This document shows positions 1 through 7,960 of a stretch of 64,000 nucleotides of DNA, piece after piece. The DNA is from Comamonas resistens. GTDB taxonomy: Bacteria > Pseudomonadota > Gammaproteobacteria > Burkholderiales > Burkholderiaceae_C. Both the position numbers and the translations under genes were made by a program. The stretch spans positions 2,480,001 to 2,544,000 of the forward strand of contig NZ_CP125947.1 of NCBI RefSeq assembly GCF_030064165.1. Direction: 5' to 3'. The notes under the pieces are model-generated. The model made no database searches, had not been told where the DNA came from, and worked only from the letters and a program-made list of their open reading frames with translations. Position 1 is the stretch's first letter; the number at the start of each line of letters is the position of its first letter.

Positions 1-1
1 C

Positions 2-1834
2 GATATCAAGGTACCCAATATCGGCGACTTCGCCGAAGTGGGCGTGATCGAACTGCTGGTCAACCCCGGTGACACCGTGGCCGTGGACCAGTCCCTCATC
101 ACCGTGGAGTCGGACAAGGCCTCCATGGAAATTCCTTCCAGCCACGCCGGCGTCGTGAAGGAAATCAAGGTCAAGGTCGGCGACAAGGTTGCCGAAGGCT
201 CCGTCGTGCTGTCGCTGGAAGTGGCCGCCGGCGCTGCCGCTCCTGTGGCCGCACCCGCTCCCGCCGCCGCGGCGCCAGCCCCCGTTGCAGCCCCTGTGGC
301 CGCTCCCGTCGCTGCTGCTCCCGCCCCCGTGGCCAGCAACTTCAGCGGCGCGGTGGACTATGACTGCGACGTCGTCGTTCTGGGCGGTGGCCCTGGCGGT
401 TACTCGGCTGCCTTCCGCGCTGCCGACCTGGGCCTGAAGGTCGTGCTGGTCGAGCGCTACGCCACCCTGGGCGGCGTCTGCCTGAACGTGGGTTGCATCC
501 CCTCCAAGGCACTGCTGCACGTCGCCGCCGTGATGGACGAAGTCAAGCACCTGGAAGTGGCCGGCGTGAAGTTCGGCGCTCCCGAAGTGTCCGTGGACAC
601 CCTGCGCGGCCACAAGGAAAAGGTCATCGGCAAGCTGACCGGTGGTCTGGGCCAGATGGCCAAGATGCGCAAGGTCACCGTCGTGCGTGGCTACGGCAAC
701 TTCGTGTCTGCCAACCACATCGAAGTCGAAGAAACCACCGGTTCCGGCCAGGAAAAGACCGGCAGCAAGAAGGTCGTTCAGTTCAAGAACGCCATCATCG
801 CTGCCGGCTCGCAAGCCGTGCACCTGCCCTTCATGCCCAAGGACGAGCGCGTGGTGGATTCCACCGGCGCTCTGGACCTGAAGGCTGTGCCCAAGCGCAT
901 GCTGATTCTGGGCGGCGGCATCATCGGCCTGGAAATGGGCACCGTTTACAGCACACTGGGCGCACGCCTGGACGTGGTGGAGATGATGGACGGCCTGATG
1001 CAGGGCGCTGACCGCGATCTGGTCAAGGTCTGGCAAAAGATGAATGCACCGCGCTTTGACAACATCATGGTCAACACCAAGACCGTGGGTGCCGAAGCCA
1101 CGCCCGAAGGCATCAAGGTCACGTTCGCTCCTGCCAAGGACGGCGTCACCGTGCCCGAACCCCAGACCTACGACCTGGTTCTGCAAGCCGTGGGCCGCAC
1201 GCCCAATGGCAAGAAGATCAGCGCCGAAAAGGCTGGCGTGGCCGTGACCGACCGCGGCTTTATCGACGTCGACATCCAGATGCGCACCAACGTGCCCAAC
1301 ATCTTCGCCATCGGCGACATCGTGGGTCAGCCCATGCTGGCGCACAAGGCCGTGCACGAAGCGCATGTGGCCGCCGAAGTCATTGCTGGCGAGCTGCAAG
1401 GCAACAAGGAACTGGCTTCCGCTGCCTTCAACGCCCGCGTGATTCCTTCGGTCGCCTACACCGACCCCGAAGTGGCATGGGTGGGTCTGACCGAAGACCA
1501 GGCCAAGGCACAAGGCATCAAGGTCAAGAAGGGCCTGTTCCCCTGGGCTGCCTCGGGCCGCGCCATCGCCAACGGCCGCGACGAAGGCTTCACCAAGCTG
1601 CTGTTTGATGACTCCCCCGAAGCCCACGGCCACGGCCGTATCCTGGGCGGCGGCATGGTCGGCACGCACGCTGGCGACATGATCGGTGAAATCGCCCTGG
1701 CCATCGAAATGGGCGCGGACACCGTAGACATCGGCAAGACCATCCACCCCCACCCGACCCTTGGCGAGTCCATCGGCATGGCAGCGGAAGTGGCCCATGG
1801 CTCCTGCACGGACGTGCCACCTGTGCGCAAGTAA
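2..1834 (+). CDS. lpdA: Dihydrolipoyl dehydrogenase (E3) with N-terminal lipoyl domain, 5' partial
   Basis: FAD-dependent E3 subunit that reoxidises dihydrolipoyl groups of a 2-oxoacid dehydrogenase complex with NAD+. The open frame runs back to base 2 (reading [10 protein letters not shown]), so the true start lies upstream of the window and the GTG at 38 is internal. A lipoyl domain comes first, with the lipoylated Lys in ESDKAS at about visible residue 39. An Ala/Pro-rich swinging linker follows, then the FAD-binding [10 protein letters not shown] and the redox disulfide CLNVGC (Cys about 160 and 165). A second Rossmann motif [15 protein letters not shown] and a C-terminal dimerisation domain with HPHPT carrying the catalytic His complete it. 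Fusion of a lipoyl domain to E3 is common in beta-proteobacterial pyruvate dehydrogenase operons, where aceE and aceF would lie upstream (inference). Confidence 0.96.
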   Translation, partial: DIKVPNIGDFAEVGVIELLVNPGDTVAVDQSLITVESDKASMEIPSSHAGVVKEIKVKVGDKVAEGSVVLSLEVAAGAAAPVAAPAPAAAAPAPVAAPVAAPVAAAPAPVASNFSGAVDYDCDVVVLGGGPGGYSAAFRAADLGLKVVLVERYATLGGVCLNVGCIPSKALLHVAAVMDEVKHLEVAGVKFGAPEVSVDTLRGHKEKVIGKLTGGLGQMAKMRKVTVVRGYGNFVSANHIEVEETTGSGQEKTGSKKVVQFKNAIIAAGSQAVHLPFMPKDERVVDSTGALDLKAVPKRMLILGGGIIGLEMGTVYSTLGARLDVVEMMDGLMQGADRDLVKVWQKMNAPRFDNIMVNTKTVGAEATPEGIKVTFAPAKDGVTVPEPQTYDLVLQAVGRTPNGKKISAEKAGVAVTDRGFIDVDIQMRTNVPNIFAIGDIVGQPMLAHKAVHEAHVAAEVIAGELQGNKELASAAFNARVIPSVAYTDPEVAWVGLTEDQAKAQGIKVKKGLFPWAASGRAIANGRDEGFTKLLFDDSPEAHGHGRILGGGMVGTHAGDMIGEIALAIEMGADTVDIGKTIHPHPTLGESIGMAAEVAHGSCTDVPPVRK

Positions 1835-1866
1835 GCGCAGCGATCAAGCCTTTGAGTTTGTTCAAT

Positions 1867-1896
1867 AAAAAAGGCAGCCTTAGGGCTGCCTTTTTT
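1867..1896 (+). terminator. Rho-independent terminator of lpdA
   Basis: The stem GGCAGCC/GGCTGCC with loop TTAG is preceded by an A6 tract and followed by T6, 33 bp after the lpdA stop. The A and T tracts extend the stem, so it could work in both directions. Confidence 0.9.
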
Positions 1897-1900
1897 ATTT

Positions 1901-1930
1901 TGATAGCTGTTTGCGCTTTCTGCTTATGGG
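1901..1930 (+). repeat. Short dispersed intergenic repeat (GATAGCT...GCGCTTTC type)
   Basis: TGATAGCTGTTTGCGCTTTC followed by TGCTTATGGG lies directly after the lpdA terminator. The same core recurs between genes throughout the window, for example at 7989, 10640, 11258 and 27166. It is non-coding and its function is unknown. Confidence 0.6.
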
Positions 1931-1981
1931 TTTGAAAGCATTTTGATGCATATGGGCGGCAGGGGGGCTGTGACTGGCGTT

Positions 1982-2232
1982 ATGCGCCACCCTCTCAATG
2001 CATGGTTGCGCGATTATTTGAAATTGCTGCGCCACTATTGCACCGTCGTCCAGCAACTTGAGCGCGATGTCATTGCGCTGGTGGAGCAAGCCGTGCAAGC
2101 CAGCGTGCTCGCTGCGCAGCAGGCAGGGCGCTGGTTCTGGATGAGCTGCGCCGCCTGCACGAAGGTGTGCTAACCCGTTATGGCTTGCGGCCTAGTGAGT
2201 GGAAGGTTTGGCAGGGAGGGCGGCAGCGGTGA
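1982..2232 (+). pseudogene. Frameshifted small gene, function unknown
   Basis: Reading from ATG 1982 gives MRHPLNAWLRDYLKLLRHY followed by a helical stretch (ERDVIALVEQAVQASVLAAQ) up to about 2125. That frame then degenerates into W/C-rich nonsense and stops at 2173. Changing frame near 2125-2131 restores a natural-looking protein, LVLDELRRLHEGVLTRYGL and RPSEWKVWQGG, ending at the TGA at 2230-2232. The two halves look like one protein of about 83 residues broken by an indel. The family is not recognised. It sits between lpdA and a decayed copy of the lpdA 3' end, so it may have arrived with that duplicated segment. It could also be a fortuitous ORF. Confidence 0.5.
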
Positions 2233-2235
2233 CGA

Positions 2236-2375
2236 AATGATCGGTGAAATCGCTCTGGCCATTGAAATAGGCGTGACATTGACAAGAATATCCACCCGAA
2301 CCTAACCCTTGGCGAGCCCAGAGGACTGGCGCTGGAAGTGGTGTATGGGTCTTCCACCTGTGCGCAAGTAAGCAT
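2236..2375 (+). pseudogene. Decayed duplicate of the lpdA 3' end
   Basis: The bases from ATGATCGGTGAAATCGC through the stop after CCACCTGTGCGCAAG are recognisably the last roughly 160 bases of lpdA (1673-1834). They carry many substitutions and several deletions that break the frame. Conserved landmarks are ATGATCGGTGAAATCGC, ACCCTTGGCGAG, GCGGAAGTGG-like and CCACCTGTGCGCAAGTAA. The similarity continues past the stop into a degenerate terminator (about 2394-2425) and a degenerate short repeat (about 2428-2450). The unit that was duplicated is therefore lpdA tail plus terminator plus repeat. Confidence 0.8.
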
Positions 2376-2393
2376 TCAACGATTGATTAAAGA

Positions 2394-2425
2394 AAAGAGA
2401 GCCTTCAGGCTGCCTTTTCTATTTT
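2394..2425 (+). terminator. Degenerate copy of the lpdA terminator
   Basis: AGAAAAGAGAGCC TTCA GGCTGCCTTTTCT resembles the lpdA terminator with mismatches in the lower stem. It follows the decayed lpdA tail at the same relative position. The core GCC/GGC with flanking A and T tracts may still terminate weakly. Confidence 0.5.
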
Positions 2426-2522
2426 GATAGTTGTGATCGCTTGCTGATTAATTGGGAAGCTTTGTTAGAGTACATAGATTTTCATTGGGTTCTGCATGAA
2501 AATCATAAATGTCATTAAGCTT

Positions 2523-3529
2523 TCATAAAAACTCAGGGTCGTTAATTATTAGCTCATGCTTTGGCCCTACTCTGGAGAATTCAATTATATTTTTTGATTT
2601 TATCCAGTACATCAGTCTTAATCCAACGCCTGATGATGTTATATGTTCACGATATGCATTTGATTCATTAAAAGTTTTTTGCTTATTACTGGATGCTGAT
2701 TCTCTATACGGAGTAAGGTATTTTGATTGCATGAATTGTTCTAGAATAAATATTATTTTTTCGAAGGTGGTTTGGGAAAAATTTCCATCTAATGCTTGAT
2801 TGCGGCGGGCACTATCTAAAAAACCACTATGAAAATAAATTTGATCCATGCGTAATAAGCAGCATTTTTCAGGATGACGCTTCATTAATTCTGAGAATAT
2901 ACATGCTTTTAAATCCTCTTTGTCAATAGAGGCTCTGAAATAGTCAAGGAAATTTATTTCCTGAATGCATTTAAAAATATTACATTTTAAATTTATCTCT
3001 CGATATATTTTTGAATTCAATATTTTCGGATCTGAGTCTTTAACGATAGAGTTGAGCGATATTGAATTTTTTAGCTCTTCGGTTGAGTGGATGATGATTT
3101 CGCCATCTTTCTTGGTATTCTCTAAATGGATTATTAGAGAGTCTATTAGAATTTTAAGGTCGTCATTTCTATCTTTATATATAAATGATGTTATTTCATA
3201 ATTGGGTTCATTTTGCCAATCTATTATTCCTTCTGATATTTCATTGTCATCGATATTTGACAGAATCCAGTTTATTGAGCGTGAAAGGTCTTTGGGTGAA
3301 AAAATGCAATCCTCAACATCATTAATTTTACTTTGTATAGCTTTCTCTGTAGGGAATAAATTATTTGAATTTAACTTTCCAACAATGTCGTATTCAAAAT
3401 AAGTATTTATTAAATTTTCCTCAAGTATTTTTTTAGAAAAATTATTCCAAGAGATGATTCTTCGAAATTTTCTATAGAACTTAGAATAGGAGATAGAATA
3501 TATTCGCAAGATATATAAGTATTTTTCAT
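2523..3529 (-). CDS. Unknown partner of the DUF3696 ATPase; frame change at an A7 run
   Basis: No family is recognised. A good start is the ATG at 3529-3527, overlapping the ATPase stop as ATGA, but that frame (MKNTYISCEYILSPILSSIE...FLKK) stops at 3410 after 39 codons. The adjacent frame is open to 2523. It carries the main body: hydrophilic, Asn/Lys/Ile-rich, with motifs LLRMDQIYFHSGFLDSARR and, at the C-terminus, YREHITSSGVGLRLMYWIK and VGPKHELII. The only ATG-free alternative start for the long frame is a TTG at 3575 inside the ATPase gene, which is less convincing. The two frames meet at CTA AAA AAA TAC (A7 at 3434-3428). A -1 slip or an eighth A gives a continuous protein of about 335 residues. 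Programmed slippage, phase variation, mutation and base-call error are all possible. The gene is AT-rich, unlike the rest of the window, so transfer is likely. Confidence 0.75.
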
Positions 3530-5427
3530 TTGATGGCTTCTTCCTTCTTGTTTTTCTTTTTTCGAGAAGCTTCAATTAATATTCTTTCAATTTCTGAGTC
3601 TGTTTGGTCAAAGAAATCTTTTGGCCACTTTAATATGGATCCATACTCATTGATGTTGATGCTTTTAATCAAGCTTGATTCTTTTTCTTTGTCGATAAAG
3701 TAAATTTTTGAATTTTCATTAAGCCGGTTATCATTGGCTTGGGCAATTCTTAGCCTTAACCGATGAATAAAGTACTCGCTATGAGTTTCTATGATGCATT
3801 GTCTGCCTGATTCGGATAAAGCGTAGAAAAGATCTAAAAGTCGGGATTGTATTTTTGGATGTAAATGAAGTTCAGGCTGCTCGAAGATTAAAGTGTCACC
3901 TTCATTTGATAAAAGTGAAAGTAGCACAATTGGGAGAATTTGACTAACGCCAACACCCACATGTGTCAGGTCATGCCACTCATCTTCTGGATCTATTTTT
4001 ACGAGTAGTTCATAACCTAGCTTCCCTTTGTCCTTTGTGGAGTATTCTGAAATAACGCCTAGGTATTTAAGCCAAACTTGGCAAGCAAATGCTAAAGTTG
4101 ATTCGCATGGCTCGAATTCAATTTTATCTTCTATGATATTTGGTTTTAAATACTTTATTCTGTTGTTTTTATTCAGGTGTAATGCAGCGGCAGTAAACTC
4201 CCCTTTTAGGCCGACATTTTTTGGATCAGGTTGTCCAATGGATGAATATACTGCTTGTGGCTCACTTCGTAGTGGGCCAAGATATTTGAGTGAGTTGTTG
4301 AAATAGTTGGTTAAAGCGCCAGACGTATTTGATAGATCAATAGAGTTTATTTGTAAATCTGAATATACGTAGTCTGAGCTATTTAGCCAATAATTTTCAA
4401 ATTGAAGTTTATTGTTGCTTAATAAATTAGCTAATCGTTCTCTTTTTTCTTCAGAGAGTGAATTGCATATTTCAATGAAATCTATTACCTTTAGAGGGGT
4501 GATTCTCTCTGATGCGAATTTTGAAAAATTTGGAAAGATTGAAATTTCATGCTTTAATAGGTCATTCCAGAATTTATTTTTATCGATTATATTTGTTTTT
4601 TTTAATCTCTTTTCTATGAATGAAGATAGATCCTTTGATTTTCGGATTGATTCTATTTTTTCTTTATTCTGTAGAGATATTAAATCGTCAATTTTATCCA
4701 TAAAAACTGGATATATTTCTTTGCTTAATTCAATTGAATCTATATTTCCTGAATTTATGTTTATATATTTATCTTTCTTAAAGTCTTCTACCATCAATCT
4801 AAATATATTTTTGGATTTGTTGAATCTGATTTCGAAAGAATATGGTGCTAATGAATTGTTTATTACTCTGGATACTTCACTGTCTGGATATAATTTCAAA
4901 GAGTTTGTTAATGACGGTGAGAAATAGTTATTAACACTTAGAGTTTTTTCGTTAGTGGTGCTGAATCTTGTACATAATATTGAGTTGTTGCTTTTTATGG
5001 ATTTGCCACTGGGATCTTTTGCTTCTTGGATTGAGTTAAATAGTATTTCGGTTATTGATGGATTGTAGTCGTCATCTTGATTTTTTGTTTTGTCTGTTGA
5101 GAATGAATATTTGTAATATATTGAAGAGTAATTTCCATACGTTTTACTATATAAATTTTTTAATTTTAAAGAGAGAGTTATTTCTTTTTTTAAAGGGCTT
5201 CTTGAAAGAATATCTTTCATCGATCCAAGTCTTAAAAGATTACCATTTAAAATCACAGAATCATAGTTGAATCTGCTGGAAAAGCTTTGGGTTATCAATA
5301 ATATTGTTTGTAAAATTGAACTTTTGCCGCTGCTGTTTGCTCCGCAGAATATATTTATGGATTTCAATTCTATTGATGTTTGGTTCTTGAGAGATTTGAA
5401 ATTCTCGACGGTTATTTCTTCAATCAT
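3526..5427 (-). CDS. DUF3696-type AAA/ABC-like ATPase, putative defence or mobile-island protein
   Basis: A 633-residue ATPase of the OLD/SMC-like AAA_15/AAA_21 group. The N-terminal strand FKSLKNQTSIELKSINIF leads into Walker A GANSSGKSS (29-37). A long Asn/Lys-rich insert follows (about 60-370), then YLGPLRSEP (382-390). The signature-like VGVGVSQILP (490-499), Walker B LIFEQPELHLHP (513-524) and a His switch ETHSEYFIHRLR (547-558) complete the core. The C-terminus (about 589-608) has GSILKWPKDFFDQ, matching the small DUF3696 domain. No TOPRIM nuclease domain is visible, so any effector activity would reside in the partner encoded just downstream with an ATGA overlap. Relatives of this fold occur in anti-phage ATPase/effector pairs (family knowledge); a defence role here is inference. 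The strong AT bias indicates horizontal acquisition. Confidence 0.85.
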   Translation of the reverse strand: MIEEITVENFKSLKNQTSIELKSINIFCGANSSGKSSILQTILLITQSFSSRFNYDSVILNGNLLRLGSMKDILSRSPLKKEITLSLKLKNLYSKTYGNYSSIYYKYSFSTDKTKNQDDDYNPSITEILFNSIQEAKDPSGKSIKSNNSILCTRFSTTNEKTLSVNNYFSPSLTNSLKLYPDSEVSRVINNSLAPYSFEIRFNKSKNIFRLMVEDFKKDKYININSGNIDSIELSKEIYPVFMDKIDDLISLQNKEKIESIRKSKDLSSFIEKRLKKTNIIDKNKFWNDLLKHEISIFPNFSKFASERITPLKVIDFIEICNSLSEEKRERLANLLSNNKLQFENYWLNSSDYVYSDLQINSIDLSNTSGALTNYFNNSLKYLGPLRSEPQAVYSSIGQPDPKNVGLKGEFTAAALHLNKNNRIKYLKPNIIEDKIEFEPCESTLAFACQVWLKYLGVISEYSTKDKGKLGYELLVKIDPEDEWHDLTHVGVGVSQILPIVLLSLLSNEGDTLIFEQPELHLHPKIQSRLLDLFYALSESGRQCIIETHSEYFIHRLRLRIAQANDNRLNENSKIYFIDKEKESSLIKSININEYGSILKWPKDFFDQTDSEIERILIEASRKKKNKKEEAIK

Positions 5428-5840
5428 GGATTACAATCTTGTAAAAGAAAAATTTTATCATAATTGTGTGTTTTTGTAAATTAAGCAGCATACGGTTTTT
5501 ATTTTTTGATATTTAATTTCTTTTGATGGTTATTATTTAATTTTAAATTGTCGATGAATAAATTATTTATCTGTAAATTTGGTTTTAATGAATTTTATAT
5601 ATTTTTGAAAATATATTAAAACTTTTCTTCATTAAAATGTATTTTTATGTGATTAGATAAATATAATTTGTGATGGATGAATTTTTGTGTCGTATATATA
5701 ATATGTGGCAGTCTGTTGGTGTAAGTAAAGCGTGAGAGCAGATGATTAATAAGTAATGTTTCTGTAATGAGCCTCTTTATAACGCCCTAGCGCTTATTTA
5801 TCAGGTGGTAGAGACTATAAATTTGATAACGAAGTATCCC
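5428..5840. other. AT-rich intergenic stretch upstream of the ATPase cassette
   Basis: A run of very AT-rich sequence with no supported ORF. It must hold the promoter of the minus-strand ATPase cassette, but no convincing -35/-10 pair or Shine-Dalgarno was picked out. Base composition switches abruptly to GC-rich at about 5840, which I take as the right edge of the acquired island. Confidence 0.5.
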
Positions 5841-6130
5841 GGCACCCTTGCCCTTTTGCCCGCGCCAGCGACGGCGGCCTCTTGTTGCGGGCGGCTGCAC
5901 CGCAGAGTGCATACGCATCGTCATCACTTCTGCGGCAACCTGTTTGAACGGAGTGCCATAGGCACGCAGTGAGTTTTGCCGCACAGCAACAAGAGGTTGG
6001 CGGCGCAGGTTTGCCCCGTAGCGCAGCGAAGGGGACGCGGGCAGCAGGGTCAGGCTCTTTGGCTACTTTCTGGCCTCAGAAAGTAGGGCGACCGCCGGGG
6101 CGAAACCAGGAACCTGTCCGTCAGTCAGGC
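5841..6130. repeat. GC-rich imperfect inverted-repeat segment
   Basis: An 11-bp arm CCTCTTGTTGC (5878-5888) is repeated inverted as GCAACAAGAGG (5986-5996), with further partial GGCGGC-type pairing outside it. To its right, 6005-6100 reads GTAGCGCAGCGAAGGGGACG and TACTTTCTGGCCTCAGAAAG. That looks like dispersed non-genic sequence known from Burkholderiales genomes (recollection). A 71-codon plus-strand frame (5969-6184) crosses it but looks repeat-derived rather than a real gene. Confidence 0.4.
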
Positions 6131-6182
6131 ATGAGGCTAAAACAAAATAACAAGCCAAAACCGACTCAACCCCAATCTCAAT

Positions 6183-6200
6183 AAGCGCAAACAGCTATCA
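6183..6200 (-). repeat. Short dispersed repeat, inverted copy
   Basis: AAGCGCAAACAGCTATCA is the reverse complement of the TGATAGCTGTTTGCGCTT core seen after lpdA. It lies about 50 bp upstream of the first hipBA palindrome. Confidence 0.55.
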
Positions 6201-6248
6201 AATCAGTATCGCTTTGTCGCCTGGGACAGAGGGTGAGCTGTTTGTTTA

Positions 6249-6266
6249 ATTTCCCGATCAGGAAAT
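6249..6266. promoter_or_regulatory. hipBA upstream operator-like palindrome 1
   Basis: ATTTCCCGATCAGGAAAT is a near-perfect palindrome 69 bp before the hipB start. HipB proteins repress their own operon through paired inverted repeats, and this site shares the core TTTCCYGA-N-C-NGGAAA with three other sites around the module. Confidence 0.7.
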
Positions 6267-6298
6267 ATAGATTCCTTTTCACGGTGCTTTGGCGCATA

Positions 6299-6317
6299 AT
6301 TTCCCGAACGGGAATTT
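6299..6317. promoter_or_regulatory. hipBA upstream operator-like palindrome 2
   Basis: The core TTCCCGAACGGGAA (6301-6314) is a palindrome 20 bp before the hipB ATG. It lies about five helical turns from the first site, a spacing that would allow cooperative binding of HipB dimers (inference). Confidence 0.7.
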
Positions 6318-6334
6318 TCAAGCTAGGCCACCTT

Positions 6335-6595
6335 ATGTCCACCATCCACACCGCCGATCAACTAGGCACCGCTGTGCGCACAGCCCGCAAACAACTGGGG
6401 CTGACCCAGCCTCAGCTTGCCTTGGCTGCAGGGGTGGGCACGCGTTTTATTGTGGATCTAGAGGCTGGCAAGCCCACGGTGCGGCTGGAGCATGTGTTGC
6501 GGGTGATTGATGCGCTGGGGGGAGAGTTACAGTTGGGCGGTTTGCCGGATCCAGCTTCTGAGGGGGTAGCAGAGGGCGCAGACCATGGCGCATGA
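6335..6595 (+). CDS. hipB: HipB-type HTH antitoxin
   Basis: An 86-residue XRE-family DNA-binding antitoxin that would neutralise HipA and autorepress the operon. The helix-turn-helix spans about residues 10-50: RTARKQLGLTQPQLALAAGV, then TRFIVDLEAGKPTVRLEHVL. The ATG at 6335 is preferred over the in-frame start at 6233 because the longer form would run through both operator palindromes. The gene overlaps hipA by 11 bp, so translation is probably coupled. The C-terminal tail (PDPASEGVAEGADHGA) is short and polar, like other HipB tails. Confidence 0.9.
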   Translation: MSTIHTADQLGTAVRTARKQLGLTQPQLALAAGVGTRFIVDLEAGKPTVRLEHVLRVIDALGGELQLGGLPDPASEGVAEGADHGA

Positions 6596-7868
6596 ACTCG
6601 AAGTCTGGCTGTTTGAGCGGCGTGTGGGCAGTCTGTCGCTGGTGCATGGGCGGCTGAGTTTTGCCTATGCGCCAGACTTGTTGGTGCTGCCGCAGGCCAC
6701 GGCTTTATCGCAGTCGCTGCCGCTGCAGGCTGAGTCCTTTGACGATCACCAGACCCGGCCTTTCTTTGCCGGTCTGCTGCCCGAGGGGCAGATGCGCCGC
6801 CTGATTGCCCAGCAGTTTCAGGTGTCTGGCCAGAACGATTTCGCTTTGCTGGACCATATTGGCGGCGAATGCGCAGGGGCCGTGACTTTTCTGGAGCCGG
6901 GGCAGGCCTTGCCGCAGATTAACGGGGCTGGGTCGACCGGAGTAGAGGGTGATGTGGAGTGGCTCAGCGATGAAAAGCTGATCGCCTTGCTGGACGAGTT
7001 GCCGCGCCGCCCCATGCTGGCGGGAGACGATGGGCTGCGGCTGTCGCTGGCCGGGGCACAGGACAAGCTGCCCGTGGTTTTCGACGGCCAGCGCTTTGGC
7101 TTGCCGCGCAATGGCGCGCCCAGCTCGCATATCTTGAAGCCTGCCATCCATGCGGTGGAGGACAGCGTAAGCAACGAAGGCTTTTGTATGTTGCTGGCCG
7201 AGGTGATGGGGCTGCGGCCTGCCAATGCCCGCATTCATAGCGTCCTGGGCCGCTCGTTTCTGCTGGTGGAGCGCTATGACCGGGTGCTGAAGGGCGATGC
7301 GCAGCACCAGCCGCAGTTGCAACGTCTGCATCAGGAAGACTTTTGTCAGGCGCTGGGCGTGGTGCCCGAGATGAAGTACCAGAACGAGGGCGGGCCGGGC
7401 CTGGCGCAATGCTTTGCCCTGCTGCGCAGCGTGACCCGCCCCAGCGCGCCGCAGGTGCTGCGGCTGCTGGATGGGGTGATCTTCAATGCGCTGATCGGCA
7501 ACCATGATGCGCATGGCAAGAACTTCTCGCTGCTTTATGGCGGTCGAAGTCCGGCGCTGGCACCGTTCTACGACCTGCTGGCTACGGCGATCTACCCTCA
7601 GCTAACGCCCAAGATGGCCATGAAGATCGGCAGCAAATACAAGTTCAGCGAGCTGGAAGCCAAGCACTGGGAGCAGTTTGCCGAAGAATCAGGCCTCGCC
7701 AAGGCTGCGACGCGCAGGCGTTTGCAGCAGTTGGCTACCGAGCTCCCCCTCGCTGCCCGTAAGCTGCAGGCAGCGCCACAGCATGGTTTTGCGGGCAATG
7801 CGGTGGTGGAGCAGATCGTGCAACTGATAGAGCAACGCTGTGCGTTGACGCTGAGGCGAATGGGCTGA
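6585..7868 (+). CDS. hipA: HipA-type serine/threonine kinase toxin
   Basis: A 427-residue type II toxin kinase; characterised HipA proteins phosphorylate glutamyl-tRNA synthetase and cause growth arrest. The N-terminal subdomain (residues 1-110) has FFAGLLPEG and GECAGAVTFL. The kinase core begins with LSLAGAQDKLPVV, whose Gly-rich loop and Lys bind ATP. The catalytic segment is GNHDAHGKNFSLL, with Asp308 as base and Asn313 as Mg ligand, and FYDLLAT supplies Asp330 for metal binding. These positions align almost exactly with E. coli HipA (309, 314, 332), so the enzyme looks intact. The start overlaps hipB. It lies immediately right of the AT-rich island but has host-like base composition. Confidence 0.93.
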   Translation: MAHELEVWLFERRVGSLSLVHGRLSFAYAPDLLVLPQATALSQSLPLQAESFDDHQTRPFFAGLLPEGQMRRLIAQQFQVSGQNDFALLDHIGGECAGAVTFLEPGQALPQINGAGSTGVEGDVEWLSDEKLIALLDELPRRPMLAGDDGLRLSLAGAQDKLPVVFDGQRFGLPRNGAPSSHILKPAIHAVEDSVSNEGFCMLLAEVMGLRPANARIHSVLGRSFLLVERYDRVLKGDAQHQPQLQRLHQEDFCQALGVVPEMKYQNEGGPGLAQCFALLRSVTRPSAPQVLRLLDGVIFNALIGNHDAHGKNFSLLYGGRSPALAPFYDLLATAIYPQLTPKMAMKIGSKYKFSELEAKHWEQFAEESGLAKAATRRRLQQLATELPLAARKLQAAPQHGFAGNAVVEQIVQLIEQRCALTLRRMG

Positions 7869-7911
7869 GAGTGATTTCACGCCTAAATGGGAGCGCTGTG
7901 ATGCGGTTTTA

Positions 7912-7929
7912 ATTTCCCGAACGGGAAAT
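7912..7929. promoter_or_regulatory. Downstream hipBA palindrome 3
   Basis: ATTTCCCGAACGGGAAAT is a palindrome 43 bp after the hipA stop. It has the same core as the upstream sites, with longer perfect arms. Operators downstream of a toxin gene are unusual. Confidence 0.65.
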
Positions 7930-7960
7930 ATTTATGGAATTCAGTCGCTGCAAACCTAAA

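Noticed and set aside
2523..3575. Taking the long 350-residue frame with its TTG start as the partner gene start
   Set aside because: The TTG lies 50 bp inside the ATPase gene without a clear ribosome site. The ATGA-overlapping ATG at 3529 is the normal arrangement but is in the other frame, so a frame change is more plausible.
3526..5427. ATPase as a Gabija-type GajA or other OLD nuclease
   Set aside because: No TOPRIM domain follows the ATPase. The C-terminus is the short DUF3696-type segment and no UvrD-like helicase gene is adjacent.
5969..6184. 71-codon plus-strand ORF upstream of hipB
   Set aside because: It overlaps the inverted-repeat segment and its translation is Gln/Pro/Arg-rich. 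It is more likely repeat-derived.
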